This document shows, piece after piece, positions 1 to 8,524 of a stretch of 10,354 nt of DNA. The position numbers were made by a program, and so were the translations under genes. The notes under the pieces are model-generated. The model searched no databases. It was not told the origin of the DNA and worked only from the letters and a program-made list of their open reading frames with translations. Source of the stretch: an uncultured Novosphingobium sp. (GTDB taxonomy: Bacteria; Pseudomonadota; Alphaproteobacteria; Sphingomonadales; Sphingomonadaceae); assembly GCA_946886365.1 (NCBI GenBank), contig CAMPIM010000117.1, positions 1 through 10,354 on the forward strand, written 5' to 3'. The first letter of the stretch is position 1; each line of letters starts with the position of its first letter.

Positions 1-535
1 TGCCGGCCCACAGCACCACGCAGATCAGGATGAAGCCGATCGAGACTTCGTAGGAGATCATCTGCGCCGCGGCGCGCATCGCGCTGAAGAACGGGTACTT
101 CGAGTTCGAGGCCCAGCCCGAGACGACCACGCCGTAAACCCCCAGCGAGCTGATCGCGAGGATGTAGAGCAGGCCGACGTTGATGTCGGCCAGCACCGCG
201 CCCGAGTTGAACGGGATCACCGCCCAGGCCATCAGCGCCACGGTGAAGGTGACGATCGGCGCGATCAGGAACAGGCCCTTGTTCGCCGCCGAGGGGATGA
301 TCGTTTCCTGGAGGAAGACCTTGAGGCCGTCGGCGAAGCTCTGCAGCAGGCCGAACGGGCCGACCACATTGGGGCCCCGGCGCAGCGCGATCGCGGCCCA
401 TATCTTGCGGTCGACGTAGATGATCATCGCGACCGCGAGCATAAGCGGCAGCGCGATCAGCAGGATGCCCGAGATCGTGGCGACGAACCACGCCCACTCG
501 TACGTCATGCCGAGCGATTGGAAGAACGCGGTCAT
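1..535 (-). CDS. nuoH: NADH-quinone oxidoreductase subunit H (NuoH), 3' part missing at window edge
   Basis: NuoH is the membrane subunit that, with NuoB and NuoD, forms the quinone-access chamber of complex I. Reading from ATG at 535-533 gives 178 codons before the left edge; the family is usually about 330-350 residues, so roughly the N-terminal half is present. Visible family motifs are the first transmembrane helix (about residues 15-40), then [19 protein letters not shown] (about 42-60), [15 protein letters not shown], and the loop [20 protein letters not shown] leading into ISYE. The start is fixed by a TGATG overlap with the stop of the upstream small membrane gene, so translation is probably coupled. 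All six tyrosines in this part use TAC. The usual motif 'SKY(A/S)FLGALR' reads [10 protein letters not shown] here, a modest variation. Identity is very secure from the motifs and position after nuoG. Confidence 0.96.
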   Translation of the reverse strand, partial: MTAFFQSLGMTYEWAWFVATISGILLIALPLMLAVAMIIYVDRKIWAAIALRRGPNVVGPFGLLQSFADGLKVFLQETIIPSAANKGLFLIAPIVTFTVALMAWAVIPFNSGAVLADINVGLLYILAISSLGVYGVVVSGWASNSKYPFFSAMRAAAQMISYEVSIGFILICVVLWAG

Positions 536-717
536 CAGTCGCCACCCGTTGGTGTTGCATAGCCGCTGTCGGCATTCACCGACGAAGCATCGGGGATGCG
601 CCTTTTCAGCGCCTCATTCGATTTTCGATCCGTCATCCACATCGACATGCGGATTGCACCGAAAATGAACAACAACGCGACAGCAACGGCAGAAAGAATT
701 GTGAAGGCAAACGTCAT
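535..717 (-). CDS. Small single-pass membrane protein of unknown function between nuoG and nuoH (60 aa)
   Basis: I do not recognise a family. The 60-residue product has one hydrophobic segment at about residues 3-22 ([20 protein letters not shown]), followed by a basic stretch (R23, R31, K32, K38, R39, R40) and a polar tail. By the positive-inside rule the C-terminus should face the cytoplasm. The gene is real by context: its ATG (717-715) overlaps the nuoG stop as ATGA, its TGA overlaps the nuoH start as TGATG, and a GGAGG Shine-Dalgarno lies 7 bases before the ATG. It has no internal frame break although it sits between two essential cistrons. Its 5' half is AT-richer (roughly 50% GC by eye) than nuoG and nuoH. 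An accessory or assembly role for complex I is inference from position only; a neutral small membrane peptide remains possible. Confidence 0.75.
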   Translation of the reverse strand: MTFAFTILSAVAVALLFIFGAIRMSMWMTDRKSNEALKRRIPDASSVNADSGYATPTGGD

Positions 718-729
718 TCCGCAGCCTCC
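714..729 (-). promoter_or_regulatory. Stop/start/Shine-Dalgarno coupling junction nuoG to small membrane gene
   Basis: On the coding strand this reads GGAGGCTGCGGAATGA. GGAGG is a strong Shine-Dalgarno 7 bases before the ATG, and the TGA of nuoG overlaps that ATG. The same 16 bases occur at the nuoF junction at 4289-4304. The sequence also encodes the last residues of NuoG (EAAE), so it serves as both C-terminus and ribosome binding site. Confidence 0.8.
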
Positions 730-2711
730 AGCACTTCCTCGCCGTGGAGGAGTTCGGCCGAGCACTGCTGCATCACCGCGCTGGCGCAGGCGATGGCGTT
801 GGTCAGGTAAAAGTCCGAGATCGGATAGGAAATCCGGCCCTTCGCCTTGGTCGCCTTGGCCTTGGGCAGCTTGCCGTAATCGGCCAAGCCTTCCTCGCCC
901 AATGCCGGCACTTCGGCGATCATCGCGGCCTGGAGTTCGGCGAAGCTGTCGAAGCCGACCTCGACGCCCAGCGCATCGGCAAGAGCGCGCAGGATCGTCC
1001 AGTCCTCCCGCGCGTCGCCGGGCGCAAACACGGCTTTCTCGGCGAACTGCACACGGCCTTCGGTGTTGACGTAAGTACCGTCTTTTTCGGCATAGCTTGC
1101 CGCGGGCAGGATCACGTCAGCCGCATGCGCGCCCTTGTCGCCGTGGTGGCCGATATAGACCTTGAGGCTCTGGCCGAACGCCGACCAGTCGACCTCGTCC
1201 GCGCCCAGCGCCAGCACGACCTTCGGCGCGGCCTTGGCCACGTCCGCGATGCCGCCCTTCTGCGCGTAGCCGAGCATCAGTCCGCCCATGCGCGCGGCGG
1301 CGGTGTGGAGCACGTTGAAGCCGTTCCACCCGTCACGCTGCCAGCCCTGCGCGAGCCCGAGCGCGCCTTGGAACGCGCCCGCCGCCAGACCGCCCGCGCC
1401 GACGATCACCGCTGGGCGCTCGGCCTTGTCGAACGCTTCGATAACATGCGCCGGAAGGTCGTGCAGCACGCCCGCGTCGTCGCCGAGAAACTCGGCCGGA
1501 TAGGTCGTGTCCCAGTGCGGGCCGACCACGAACACCTTGGCCCCGCGCTTGGCCGCCTTGCGCAGCCGCACGTTGACCAGCGCCGCCTCGTGGCGGACGT
1601 TGCTGCCCACGATCAGGATCGCATCTGCGGTCTCGATCCCCGCGAAAGTGGAATTGAACGCCACCGCCGCGAGGTTGTCCGCCGGGTAATCCATTCCGGT
1701 TTGGCGCCCTTCGAGCAGGTCGGAACCCAGCGCGCCGAGCAGCTTCTTGGCAGCGAACATCGTCTCGCAGTCGACCAGGTCGCCCGCGATCGCGGCAATG
1801 CTGCTGCCGGGCTTGGCCGAGGCGATCTTTTTGAACGCCTCGTCCCAGTTCGCCTGCTGCAGCTTGCCACCCTTGCGGATCCACACCTTGTCGAGCCTGC
1901 GGCGTGTAAGCCCGTCGACCATGTAGCGGCCCTTGTCCGACAGCCACTCCTCGTTGACGTCGTCGTTGTTGCGCGGCAGCGCACGCATGACTTCGCGTCC
2001 GCGGCTGTCGAGGCGGATGTTCGCACCCACCGCGTCGGAAACGTCGATGCTCAGCGTCTTCTTCAACTCCCACGGCCGCGCTTCGAACGCATAGGGCCGC
2101 GAAGTCAGCGCGCCCACCGGGCACAGGTCGATCACGTTGGCCGACAGCTCGTGCTTGGCCGCTTCCTCGAGGTAGGTGGTGATCTGCATGTCCTCGCCGC
2201 GGCCGACCGCACCGATCTCGTCCACGCCCGCGATCTCTTCCGAGAAGCGCACGCAGCGGGTGCAGTGGATGCAGCGGGTCATGATCGTCTTGATCAGCGG
2301 GCCCATGTACTTCTCGGTCACCGCGCGCTTGTTCTCGTGATAGCGCGAACCGCCGCGGCCGTAGGCGACCGCCTGGTCCTGCAGGTCGCACTCACCGCCC
2401 TGGTCGCAGATCGGGCAGTCGAGCGGATGGTTGATGAGCAGGAATTCCATCACCCCTTCGCGCGCGGTCTTGACCATCTGGGTATCGGTCCGGATTTCCT
2501 GCCCGTCGGTCGCGGGAAGCGCGCAGCTTGCCTGCGGCTTGGGCGGCCCGGGCTTCACCTCGACCAGACACATGCGGCAATTGCCCGCGATGGACAGCCG
2601 CTCATGATAGCAGAAACGCGGAATCTCCTTGCCCGCAAGCTCGCACGCCTGCAGCACGGTCGCCCCGTTGGGGACCTCGATTTCCTGACCGTCTACAGTG
2701 ACTTTAGGCAT
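714..2711 (-). CDS. nuoG: NADH-quinone oxidoreductase subunit G (NuoG), mitochondrial-type 75 kDa subunit
   Basis: NuoG carries electrons from NuoF towards NuoB through iron-sulfur clusters in the peripheral arm. The 665-residue product has a ferredoxin-like [2Fe-2S] domain (Cys34, 45, 48, 63), the His-Cys3 [4Fe-4S] site N5 (His95, Cys99, 102, 108) and the N4 site (Cys147, 150, 153, 197), then a molybdopterin-oxidoreductase-like domain from about residue 215. There is no cysteine between 197 and 315, so the extra N7 cluster of the E. coli/Thermus type is absent, as in mitochondrial and other alphaproteobacterial subunits. I chose ATG at 2711 because AGGAAG sits 8 bases upstream; an in-frame GTG at 2729 would swallow that site. 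It follows an unrelated secreted-protein gene after a 63-base gap instead of following nuoF directly. It ends in an ATGA overlap with the small membrane gene. Confidence 0.97.
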   Translation of the reverse strand: MPKVTVDGQEIEVPNGATVLQACELAGKEIPRFCYHERLSIAGNCRMCLVEVKPGPPKPQASCALPATDGQEIRTDTQMVKTAREGVMEFLLINHPLDCPICDQGGECDLQDQAVAYGRGGSRYHENKRAVTEKYMGPLIKTIMTRCIHCTRCVRFSEEIAGVDEIGAVGRGEDMQITTYLEEAAKHELSANVIDLCPVGALTSRPYAFEARPWELKKTLSIDVSDAVGANIRLDSRGREVMRALPRNNDDVNEEWLSDKGRYMVDGLTRRRLDKVWIRKGGKLQQANWDEAFKKIASAKPGSSIAAIAGDLVDCETMFAAKKLLGALGSDLLEGRQTGMDYPADNLAAVAFNSTFAGIETADAILIVGSNVRHEAALVNVRLRKAAKRGAKVFVVGPHWDTTYPAEFLGDDAGVLHDLPAHVIEAFDKAERPAVIVGAGGLAAGAFQGALGLAQGWQRDGWNGFNVLHTAAARMGGLMLGYAQKGGIADVAKAAPKVVLALGADEVDWSAFGQSLKVYIGHHGDKGAHAADVILPAASYAEKDGTYVNTEGRVQFAEKAVFAPGDAREDWTILRALADALGVEVGFDSFAELQAAMIAEVPALGEEGLADYGKLPKAKATKAKGRISYPISDFYLTNAIACASAVMQQCSAELLHGEEVLEAAE

Positions 2712-2719
2712 CGTACCGA

Positions 2720-2725
2720 CTTCCT
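2720..2725 (-). promoter_or_regulatory. Shine-Dalgarno of nuoG (AGGAAG)
   Basis: AGGAAG lies 8 bases before ATG 2711-2709 on the coding strand and decides the start in favour of the ATG over the GTG at 2729. A short CCGCC/GGCGG stem (2729-2733 with 2738-2742, 4-base loop) sits just upstream. It is too short and has no T-run, so I do not call it a terminator. Confidence 0.6.
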
Positions 2726-2774
2726 GCACCGCCCACCGGCGGCTCCGTAATATTCGCTGCGAGGGATTGCACCG

Positions 2775-3422
2775 TCAAAAAGCCACTCGCCGCGCCAGCG
2801 CGAACGCAAGTGCCGCACGTAGCGTCTCGGCGTCGAAGCCGAGCTTCTGCCCTTCGAAGGCACATGGCGCGAACGCCATCGTGAGTCCCCGGATCGCTTC
2901 GGCTTCCAGCGTGCTAGCCACCGGAGTCCGCAGCAGCTTGTCAACTTTGCCCGGCGCGGTAGCCGCGACACAGCGCGCAAACTCGTCGATGATGACCTGC
3001 GGGCGGTCTGCATCGCTCGCAGCGGCTATGCGGGCGGCAGTGTCTTCCTGTGGAGGGGCGGTGTTATCAGCCGTGGTGAACGACGTGGGTGCGCCCTGGG
3101 CATACCGAGCGACATACCACGCCTCCGCCGCTGCGCCGCGCATTGCAGCTTGCGACGTCGTCACCGAATAGAGACCGATGCAGGGCGCCTCGTCGTTGCG
3201 ATATGCAGTTACGCGATGCCAGTTTCTTTCCGATGGATTGCGCAGAAAGGCTCCGACCTCGGCGCCGCGTACATTGGCAAGGCAGGCGCCAAGCGTGTCG
3301 AGAGCCGCGCGCGCCTCCCGGCTGTTCGACATATCCGGTTGCGCGTTTGCCATTAGCGGAAATGCAGCGCCGATCAGGCCGAGCCCGGCCAGCGTCAGGT
3401 TCACGATCCGATTCTTGATCAT
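2775..3422 (-). CDS. Secreted two-module cysteine-pair protein, downstream paralog (215 aa), function unknown
   Basis: No function is recognised. Residues 1-27 look like a signal peptide (basic MIKNR, hydrophobic LTLAGLGLIGAAF, cleavage after MANA), so the mature protein should be periplasmic. It has four cysteines after the signal, at 47, 81, 151 and 187, in two similar modules. Each module has a 'FxxC' helix start, a second cysteine 34 or 36 residues later, and an LR-x-x-LA/AA helix after that. Module 2 (about 143-211) aligns with module 2 of the upstream paralog at about 29 of 69 identical residues by hand, sharing FA-CV, LRT, EA-AIR, PC and LR--LA-A. Start ATG 3422-3420 is supported by GGAGG 7 bases upstream. 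A longer frame to 3599 is rejected because its upstream part is the nuoF relic read out of frame. GC resembles nuoF/nuoG. The link to complex I is position only. Confidence 0.85.
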   Translation of the reverse strand: MIKNRIVNLTLAGLGLIGAAFPLMANAQPDMSNSREARAALDTLGACLANVRGAEVGAFLRNPSERNWHRVTAYRNDEAPCIGLYSVTTSQAAMRGAAAEAWYVARYAQGAPTSFTTADNTAPPQEDTAARIAAASDADRPQVIIDEFARCVAATAPGKVDKLLRTPVASTLEAEAIRGLTMAFAPCAFEGQKLGFDAETLRAALAFALARRVAF

Positions 3423-3434
3423 TCCGTAGCCTCC
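3419..3434 (-). promoter_or_regulatory. Coupling junction / Shine-Dalgarno of the downstream secreted paralog
   Basis: The coding strand reads GGAGGCTACGGAATGA, one base different from the junctions at 714-729 and 4289-4304. The GGAGG still serves the ATG at 3422, while the overlapping TGA is now the fossil stop of the duplicated nuoF tail. Confidence 0.75.
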
Positions 3435-3518
3435 GCAATTTGTCGTTGATGTCCGTCGATGCGCTGCTCCCGTGCGAATTCGAAGCGGCGGATCAAGCCT
3501 TGGATCCGCCAAGCGGCG
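3419..3518 (-). pseudogene. Relic of the nuoF 3' end (duplicated NuoF C-terminal tail)
   Basis: Bases 3421-3518 align without gaps to 4291-4388, the true end of nuoF, at 76 of 98 identical positions by hand count. Translated in the nuoF frame, the relic reads AAWRIQGLIRRF, then REQRIDGHQRQIAEATE and stop, against [12 protein letters not shown] and [16 protein letters not shown] and stop in NuoF. It lacks everything upstream of NuoF residue about 405, so it cannot make NuoF. It marks the edge of a tandem duplication that carried the nuoF tail together with the following secreted-protein gene. Its retained part may survive because it supplies the ribosome binding site of the downstream paralog. 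Confidence 0.88.
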
Positions 3519-3602
3519 GGTGCGCGTGGCGCCCCCTTGGATCGGGCCGCCATTCGCCTTTGGAAAGAAAGGTGGCTTGGGGTATGATATATATCTCATC
3601 GA
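3519..3602. other. Short spacer between the two secreted-protein genes, upstream of the nuoF relic
   Basis: These 84 bases follow the stop of the first secreted-protein gene. They include an AT-rich run (gatatatatc) right after the stop and no recognisable gene, promoter or strong terminator. Weak similarity to nuoF may continue a few bases past 3518, but I cannot align it with confidence. Confidence 0.5.
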
Positions 3603-4288
3603 TCAGTTCTCGCCCGACAAACCAACCGGCGGCCACATCGCCATGCCTCGATACATCGCTTGGGCGAGATATGAACGCAGGGTCGCAGCGTCCATTTTGA
3701 ATGTGCTACCGTCTCCAAGGCAGGGTCCAAGAAACTGAGTAATCTCCCGGATAGCCGAAGCTTCTTCAGCGCTACGAGGTGTAGTCCTCAGTATCGCATC
3801 AGCTTCCGCCGGAGCATCAGACACTACGCATTGAGCAAAGTCCTGCCAGACGATCCGAGACAGTTGCGGTGTCTCGAGTTCCGACGAAATCCATTCCGAC
3901 GGCAAACTCTTGTCGGAATGGTTCAGTGCGGAAAAATCAACAGCTTGTGGGTGGGCGGCGAGGAAAATCTCCTCGGCTATCGCTCCTCGTAGCTGCACGT
4001 GACTTACCCGTATCGCCGGGCGAAAATTTCTTATGCAGTTCACCATCACGTTCATCATCGTGTCGACGATCAGCGATTCACTTCGTGAACTCGGTAGGGA
4101 TTCAAGCATCGTCTCTGCCAATCCACTCCGCCGCTCGACTGCGCAGCGAGAGAGTCTCTTCAATTCCAGAGCGCCCTTCGCATAGGCGTCGTCGTTGAAG
4201 TTCGGACGGATTTCCGAGGTACTCGTCGGGATCTGCGCGCTAATGGGCGCAGTCATCGCGACCGCAAAAATTAAGGCGAGGACAGCTT

Positions 4289-4292
<4 letters not shown>
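3603..4292 (-). CDS. Secreted two-module cysteine-pair protein, upstream paralog (229 aa), function unknown
   Basis: No function is recognised. The N-terminus [19 protein letters not shown] is a clear signal peptide with cleavage expected after Ala19, so the product is probably periplasmic. Cysteines lie at 50, 86, 155 and 191, giving two modules with identical 36-residue cysteine spacing. Module 1 (about 43-111) and module 2 (about 147-214) share the pattern C-(A/V)-V, a middle helix, the second cysteine and then LR(G/S)xxA, so the protein appears to be an internal duplication. A linker at about 112-145 separates them. The gene starts in an ATGA overlap with the nuoF stop and uses GGAGG within the nuoF tail as ribosome binding site, so it should be translated with nuoF. 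Sampled lines are about 45-60% GC, lower than nuoF and lower than the downstream paralog, hinting at different ancestry or relaxed selection. Disulfide formation within each cysteine pair is inference. Confidence 0.87.
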
Positions 4293-5599
<1,307 letters not shown>

Positions 5600-5605
5600 G
5601 CGCGG

Positions 5606-5610
5606 CCTCC
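5606..5610 (-). promoter_or_regulatory. Shine-Dalgarno of nuoF (GGAGG)
   Basis: GGAGG lies 6 bases before ATG 5599-5597. It gives nuoF its own strong initiation site, which fits the fact that nuoF is not overlap-coupled to nuoE. Confidence 0.7.
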
Positions 5611-5617
5611 AGCATTC

Positions 5618-5692
5618 GTCATGCCAGCGAAAGTTGGCATCTCAGGCGTGCGCGCGCTGAGGATGGAGACCCCAGCCTGCGCTGGGGTGACG
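5618..5692. repeat. Palindromic intergenic repeat (REP/BIME-like) between nuoE and nuoF
   Basis: On the + strand three hairpins lie in a row. ATGCCAGC-GAAA-GTTGGCAT (5621-5640) has an 8-pair stem with one G-T pair and a GAAA loop. CTCAG (5641-5645) pairs with CTGAG (5657-5661). ACCCCAGC-CTGC-GCTGGGGT (5669-5688) has a perfect 8-pair stem. The two ends also form an outer inverted repeat, CGTCATGCCAGCG (from 5618) against CGCTGGGGTGACG (to 5692), with 2 mismatches in 13. I recall similar multicopy intergenic elements from sphingomonad genomes. It lies inside the operon transcript, where it could stabilise RNA ends or attenuate nuoF relative to nuoE. No T-run follows either stem on the coding strand, so a classical terminator is unlikely. 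Confidence 0.75.
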
Positions 5693-5708
5693 GAATAGGG
5701 ATAAGCCA

Positions 5709-6377
5709 TTACGCCCACTTCCCCCGATAATCATGATTTTCGCCGACCATCTCCTTGAGCGTGGTCGGGCCGCCTTCGGGGCAGCTGGTCTGACGGTCAA
5801 TCTGCGGCCCGATCTTGGGCTGCTTTCCAGCGGCGAGATCGTCGAGGATGGCGCTCATGCTGTCATAGGTCAGGTCTTCGAAATTATCGTCGTTGATCTG
5901 GACCATCGGCGCGTTGGCGCAGGCGCCCAGACATTCGACTTCGCTCAGCGTGAACAGGCCGTCGGGGGTCGTGCCGCCCTTTACCAGACCCTTGTTCTTG
6001 CAGGCTGAAAACACATCGTCCGACCCGCGCAACATGCAGGGCGTCGTGCCGCAAACCTGCACATGATAGCGGCCCACCGGCGCGAGGTTATACATGGTGT
6101 AGAAGGTCGCGACCTCGTAAACCCGCATATAGGGCATATCGAGCTGATCGGCGATATACTCCATCACCGGCACCGGCAGCCAGCCATTGGTCTGCGTTTC
6201 CGCCCCCACCTGGCGCTGGGCAAGGTCGAGCAGCGGCATCACCGCCGACTGCTGACGCCCGGCGGGGTAGCGGGCGATCACCTTCTTCGCTTGCTCGGCA
6301 TTTTCGGCGGTCCAGGCGAACGCGCCCCAGCGCGCGCGCGTTTCCGCTTCGTCAGGGATATGAACTGCGTCAGCCAT
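5709..6377 (-). CDS. nuoE: NADH-quinone oxidoreductase subunit E (NuoE), 24 kDa [2Fe-2S] subunit
   Basis: NuoE carries the N1a [2Fe-2S] cluster next to the FMN of NuoF. The 222-residue product has a helical N-terminal domain (about 20-90) and a thioredoxin-like ferredoxin domain with ligands Cys109 and Cys114 (CGTTPC) and Cys149 and Cys153 (CLGAC). The C-terminal extension after about residue 185 contains one extra cysteine (Cys199) outside the cluster motif. Length is typical of alphaproteobacteria. ATG 6377-6375 overlaps the nuoD stop by one base (TAATG), and the nearest GGAG lies about 13 bases upstream, so reinitiation from nuoD is likely. It ends with TAA followed by the palindromic repeat before nuoF. 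Tyrosine codons are mostly TAT, unlike nuoF. Confidence 0.97.
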   Translation of the reverse strand: MADAVHIPDEAETRARWGAFAWTAENAEQAKKVIARYPAGRQQSAVMPLLDLAQRQVGAETQTNGWLPVPVMEYIADQLDMPYMRVYEVATFYTMYNLAPVGRYHVQVCGTTPCMLRGSDDVFSACKNKGLVKGGTTPDGLFTLSEVECLGACANAPMVQINDDNFEDLTYDSMSAILDDLAAGKQPKIGPQIDRQTSCPEGGPTTLKEMVGENHDYRGKWA

Positions 6378-7612
6378 TAGCGGTCACATTCTCCGAACAC
6401 GATGTCCATCGCGCCAAGAACGGCGGTGGTGTCGGCCAGCATGTGGCCCTTCATCATGAAATCCATCGCCTGCAGGTGCGAGAAAGCCGTTGGGCGGATC
6501 TTGCAGCGATAGGGCGAATTGGTCCCATCGCTCACCAGATAGACGCCAAACTCACCCTTGGGGCTCTCGGTCGCCACATAGACTTCGCCCGCCGGAACAT
6601 GGAAGCCCTCAGTATACAGCTTGAAGTGGTGGATCAGCGCTTCCATCGACCGCTTCATCTCGCCACGGCGCGGCGGCGCAACCTTGCGATCAAACGATAT
6701 CACAGGGCCTTCCGGCATCTCATTCAGGCACTGCTTCATGATGCGTGCCGATTGGCGCACTTCCTCGACACGGACCATGAAACGGTCATAGCAGTCGAAA
6801 TTGGTGCCGACCGGAATGTCGAAGTCCATCCGGTCATAAACGTCATAGGGCTGCGACTTGCGCAAATCCCAGGGGATGCCTGAACCGCGCAGCATCGGGC
6901 CGGAAAAGCCCCATTTCAGCGCGTCTTCCTTGCTCACCACGGCAATATCGACGTTGCGCTGCTTGAAGATGCGGTTGTCGGCCACCAGGCTGATCGCGTC
7001 CTCGAACAGGCGCGGCAGGCGCGTGTCGAGCCAATCGGCGATGTCCGTCAGCAGCTTCAGCGGCACATCCTGATGGACCCCGCCCGGCCGGAAATAGGCC
7101 GCATGCATACGCGCGCCCGAAGCCCGCTCATAGAAATTCATGCAATCTTCGCGCAGTTCGAACAGCCACAGGTTCGGCGTCATCGCGCCGACGTCCATGA
7201 CGTGCGAACCCAGGTTCAGCATGTGGTTCTTGATCCGCGTCAGTTCCGCGAAGAACACACGCAGATATTGCGCGCGCAGCGGTACTTCCAGGTTCAGCAG
7301 CTTCTCGATCGCCAGCACATAGCTGTGCTCCATCCCCATCGGCGAGCAATAGTCCAGCCGGTCGAAATAGGGCAGAGCCTGAAGATAGGTCTTATATTCG
7401 ATCAGCTTCTCGGTGCCGCGATGGAGCAGCCCGACATGCGGATCGCAGCGCTCCACGATTTCGCCGTCCAGTTCCATGACCAGGCGAAGCACGCCGTGCG
7501 CTGCCGGATGCTGGGGACCGAAGTTGATCGTGTAATTCTGGATCTCGGTATCGCCCAGCGTCGGATCGTCCGCACTGGTCTTATGGTCGAGTTCTTCGAG
7601 ATAGGTGGACAT
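6377..7612 (-). CDS. nuoD: NADH-quinone oxidoreductase subunit D (NuoD), 49 kDa quinone-site subunit
   Basis: NuoD, related to the large subunit of NiFe hydrogenases, forms the quinone-reduction pocket with NuoB. The 411-residue product has [14 protein letters not shown] (31-44), [16 protein letters not shown] (63-78), [20 protein letters not shown] (81-100) and the C-terminal block from [19 protein letters not shown] to GECDR. By remembered alignment to the Thermus subunit, His39 and Tyr88 correspond to the pair that contacts the quinone head group. Length is normal. ATG 7612-7610 overlaps the nuoC TGA (TGATG) with GAGGGGGG 9 bases upstream. About 16 of 17 tyrosines use TAT, a sharp contrast with nuoF and nuoH. 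It overlaps nuoE by one base. There are no frame breaks. Confidence 0.98.
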   Translation of the reverse strand: MSTYLEELDHKTSADDPTLGDTEIQNYTINFGPQHPAAHGVLRLVMELDGEIVERCDPHVGLLHRGTEKLIEYKTYLQALPYFDRLDYCSPMGMEHSYVLAIEKLLNLEVPLRAQYLRVFFAELTRIKNHMLNLGSHVMDVGAMTPNLWLFELREDCMNFYERASGARMHAAYFRPGGVHQDVPLKLLTDIADWLDTRLPRLFEDAISLVADNRIFKQRNVDIAVVSKEDALKWGFSGPMLRGSGIPWDLRKSQPYDVYDRMDFDIPVGTNFDCYDRFMVRVEEVRQSARIMKQCLNEMPEGPVISFDRKVAPPRRGEMKRSMEALIHHFKLYTEGFHVPAGEVYVATESPKGEFGVYLVSDGTNSPYRCKIRPTAFSHLQAMDFMMKGHMLADTTAVLGAMDIVFGECDR

Positions 7613-8523
7613 CAGGCGTCACCCCCCTCATCCTTGGCGGGAGTTTTCGGCTTGCGCGGGCGCTTCGGCTTGGCGGTGTCCGCTTCTCCGGTTTCGGCCT
7701 TCGCAGCACGGGATCGGCGCACCGGCGTCGTCTGCGCGTCTTCGGCAAGCGGCTTCTCATCGGTCGCCTTGGCGGCTTCCGTGTTCGCAGCTTCGCCCGC
7801 GCCGGTATCTGCCTTCTTTTCCGTCACCTTGGGCGTCTCGCCAGCAGGCGCGCCTTTGGGCGCTACGGCGGGCGGCGGCGGAGCGGCGGCAGGCGTGGGC
7901 GCACCCGGAGCCTGCGGCGCCTTCTCATCACCCGGCAGCACATATTGCGCGCCTTCCCATGGGCTCATGAAATCGAACTGGCGGAAATCCTGGGCCAGCT
8001 GCACCGGCTTGTAGACGACGCGCTTGTCTTCCTCGGAATACCACATCTCGACATAGCCGGTCAGCGGGAAGTCCTTGCGCAGCGGATGCCCCTTGAAGCC
8101 GTAATCCGTCAGGATGCGGCGCAAGTCGGCATTACCCTCGAAGATCACGCCGTACATGTCGAACACCTCACGCTCCAGCCAGCCCGCGACAGGCCAGATG
8201 TGCGTGACGGTAGGAACCGGCTTATCCTCGTCGGTCGATACCTTGACGCGGATGCGATGGTTCTGCGTGACTGACAGCAGATGATAGCAGACTTCGAAGC
8301 GCTCGACCCGCTCCGGATAATCGACGCCAGCGATCTCCATCAGCTGCTGATATTCGCCCTGTACGCGCAGCGCATCCAGCGCCTCGGCCAGCCGATCGCG
8401 CACGACGGTGAAGCTCAGCTCATCCGCGTGATCGACCGCTTCGATCAGCATCGGACCCAACAGCCCGGCAATCTTCTCCGCGAGCCCTTCCGGGTTCACG
8501 ATCTTCGGTGCAGAATGACCCAT
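7612..8523 (-). CDS. nuoC: NADH-quinone oxidoreductase subunit C (NuoC) with long disordered C-terminal tail
   Basis: NuoC is the 30 kDa subunit that packs against NuoD in the connecting arm. The family signature [14 protein letters not shown] with [20 protein letters not shown] occupies about residues 117-152. The product is 303 residues from ATG 8523, whereas the folded family core ends near residue 199. The last ~104 residues are Ala/Pro/Lys/Glu-rich, with a proline run ([13 protein letters not shown]) and a basic end ([15 protein letters not shown]), so they are probably disordered. ATG 8523-8521 lies one base after the nuoB stop; an in-frame TTG at 8535 would add four residues and overlap nuoB, so the start is not fully certain. 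The stop overlaps nuoD. Similar tails occur in sphingomonad NuoC as far as I recall; their function is unknown to me. Confidence 0.95.
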   Translation of the reverse strand: MGHSAPKIVNPEGLAEKIAGLLGPMLIEAVDHADELSFTVVRDRLAEALDALRVQGEYQQLMEIAGVDYPERVERFEVCYHLLSVTQNHRIRVKVSTDEDKPVPTVTHIWPVAGWLEREVFDMYGVIFEGNADLRRILTDYGFKGHPLRKDFPLTGYVEMWYSEEDKRVVYKPVQLAQDFRQFDFMSPWEGAQYVLPGDEKAPQAPGAPTPAAAPPPPAVAPKGAPAGETPKVTEKKADTGAGEAANTEAAKATDEKPLAEDAQTTPVRRSRAAKAETGEADTAKPKRPRKPKTPAKDEGGDA

Positions 8524-8524
8524 A

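Noticed and set aside
744..2750. 668-residue open frame on the + strand
   Set aside because: It is exactly antisense to nuoG, has no family motifs, and is the expected result of GC-rich third positions in nuoG.
3423..3599. N-terminal extension of the downstream secreted protein (start at 3599)
   Set aside because: The extension is the nuoF relic in a non-nuoF frame; using it would hide the signal peptide and ignore the GGAGG-ATG site at 3422.
7073..8014. 313-residue + strand frame with a Ser/Ala/Gly-rich end
   Set aside because: Antisense to nuoD and nuoC; the low-complexity end is the complement of the NuoC tail.
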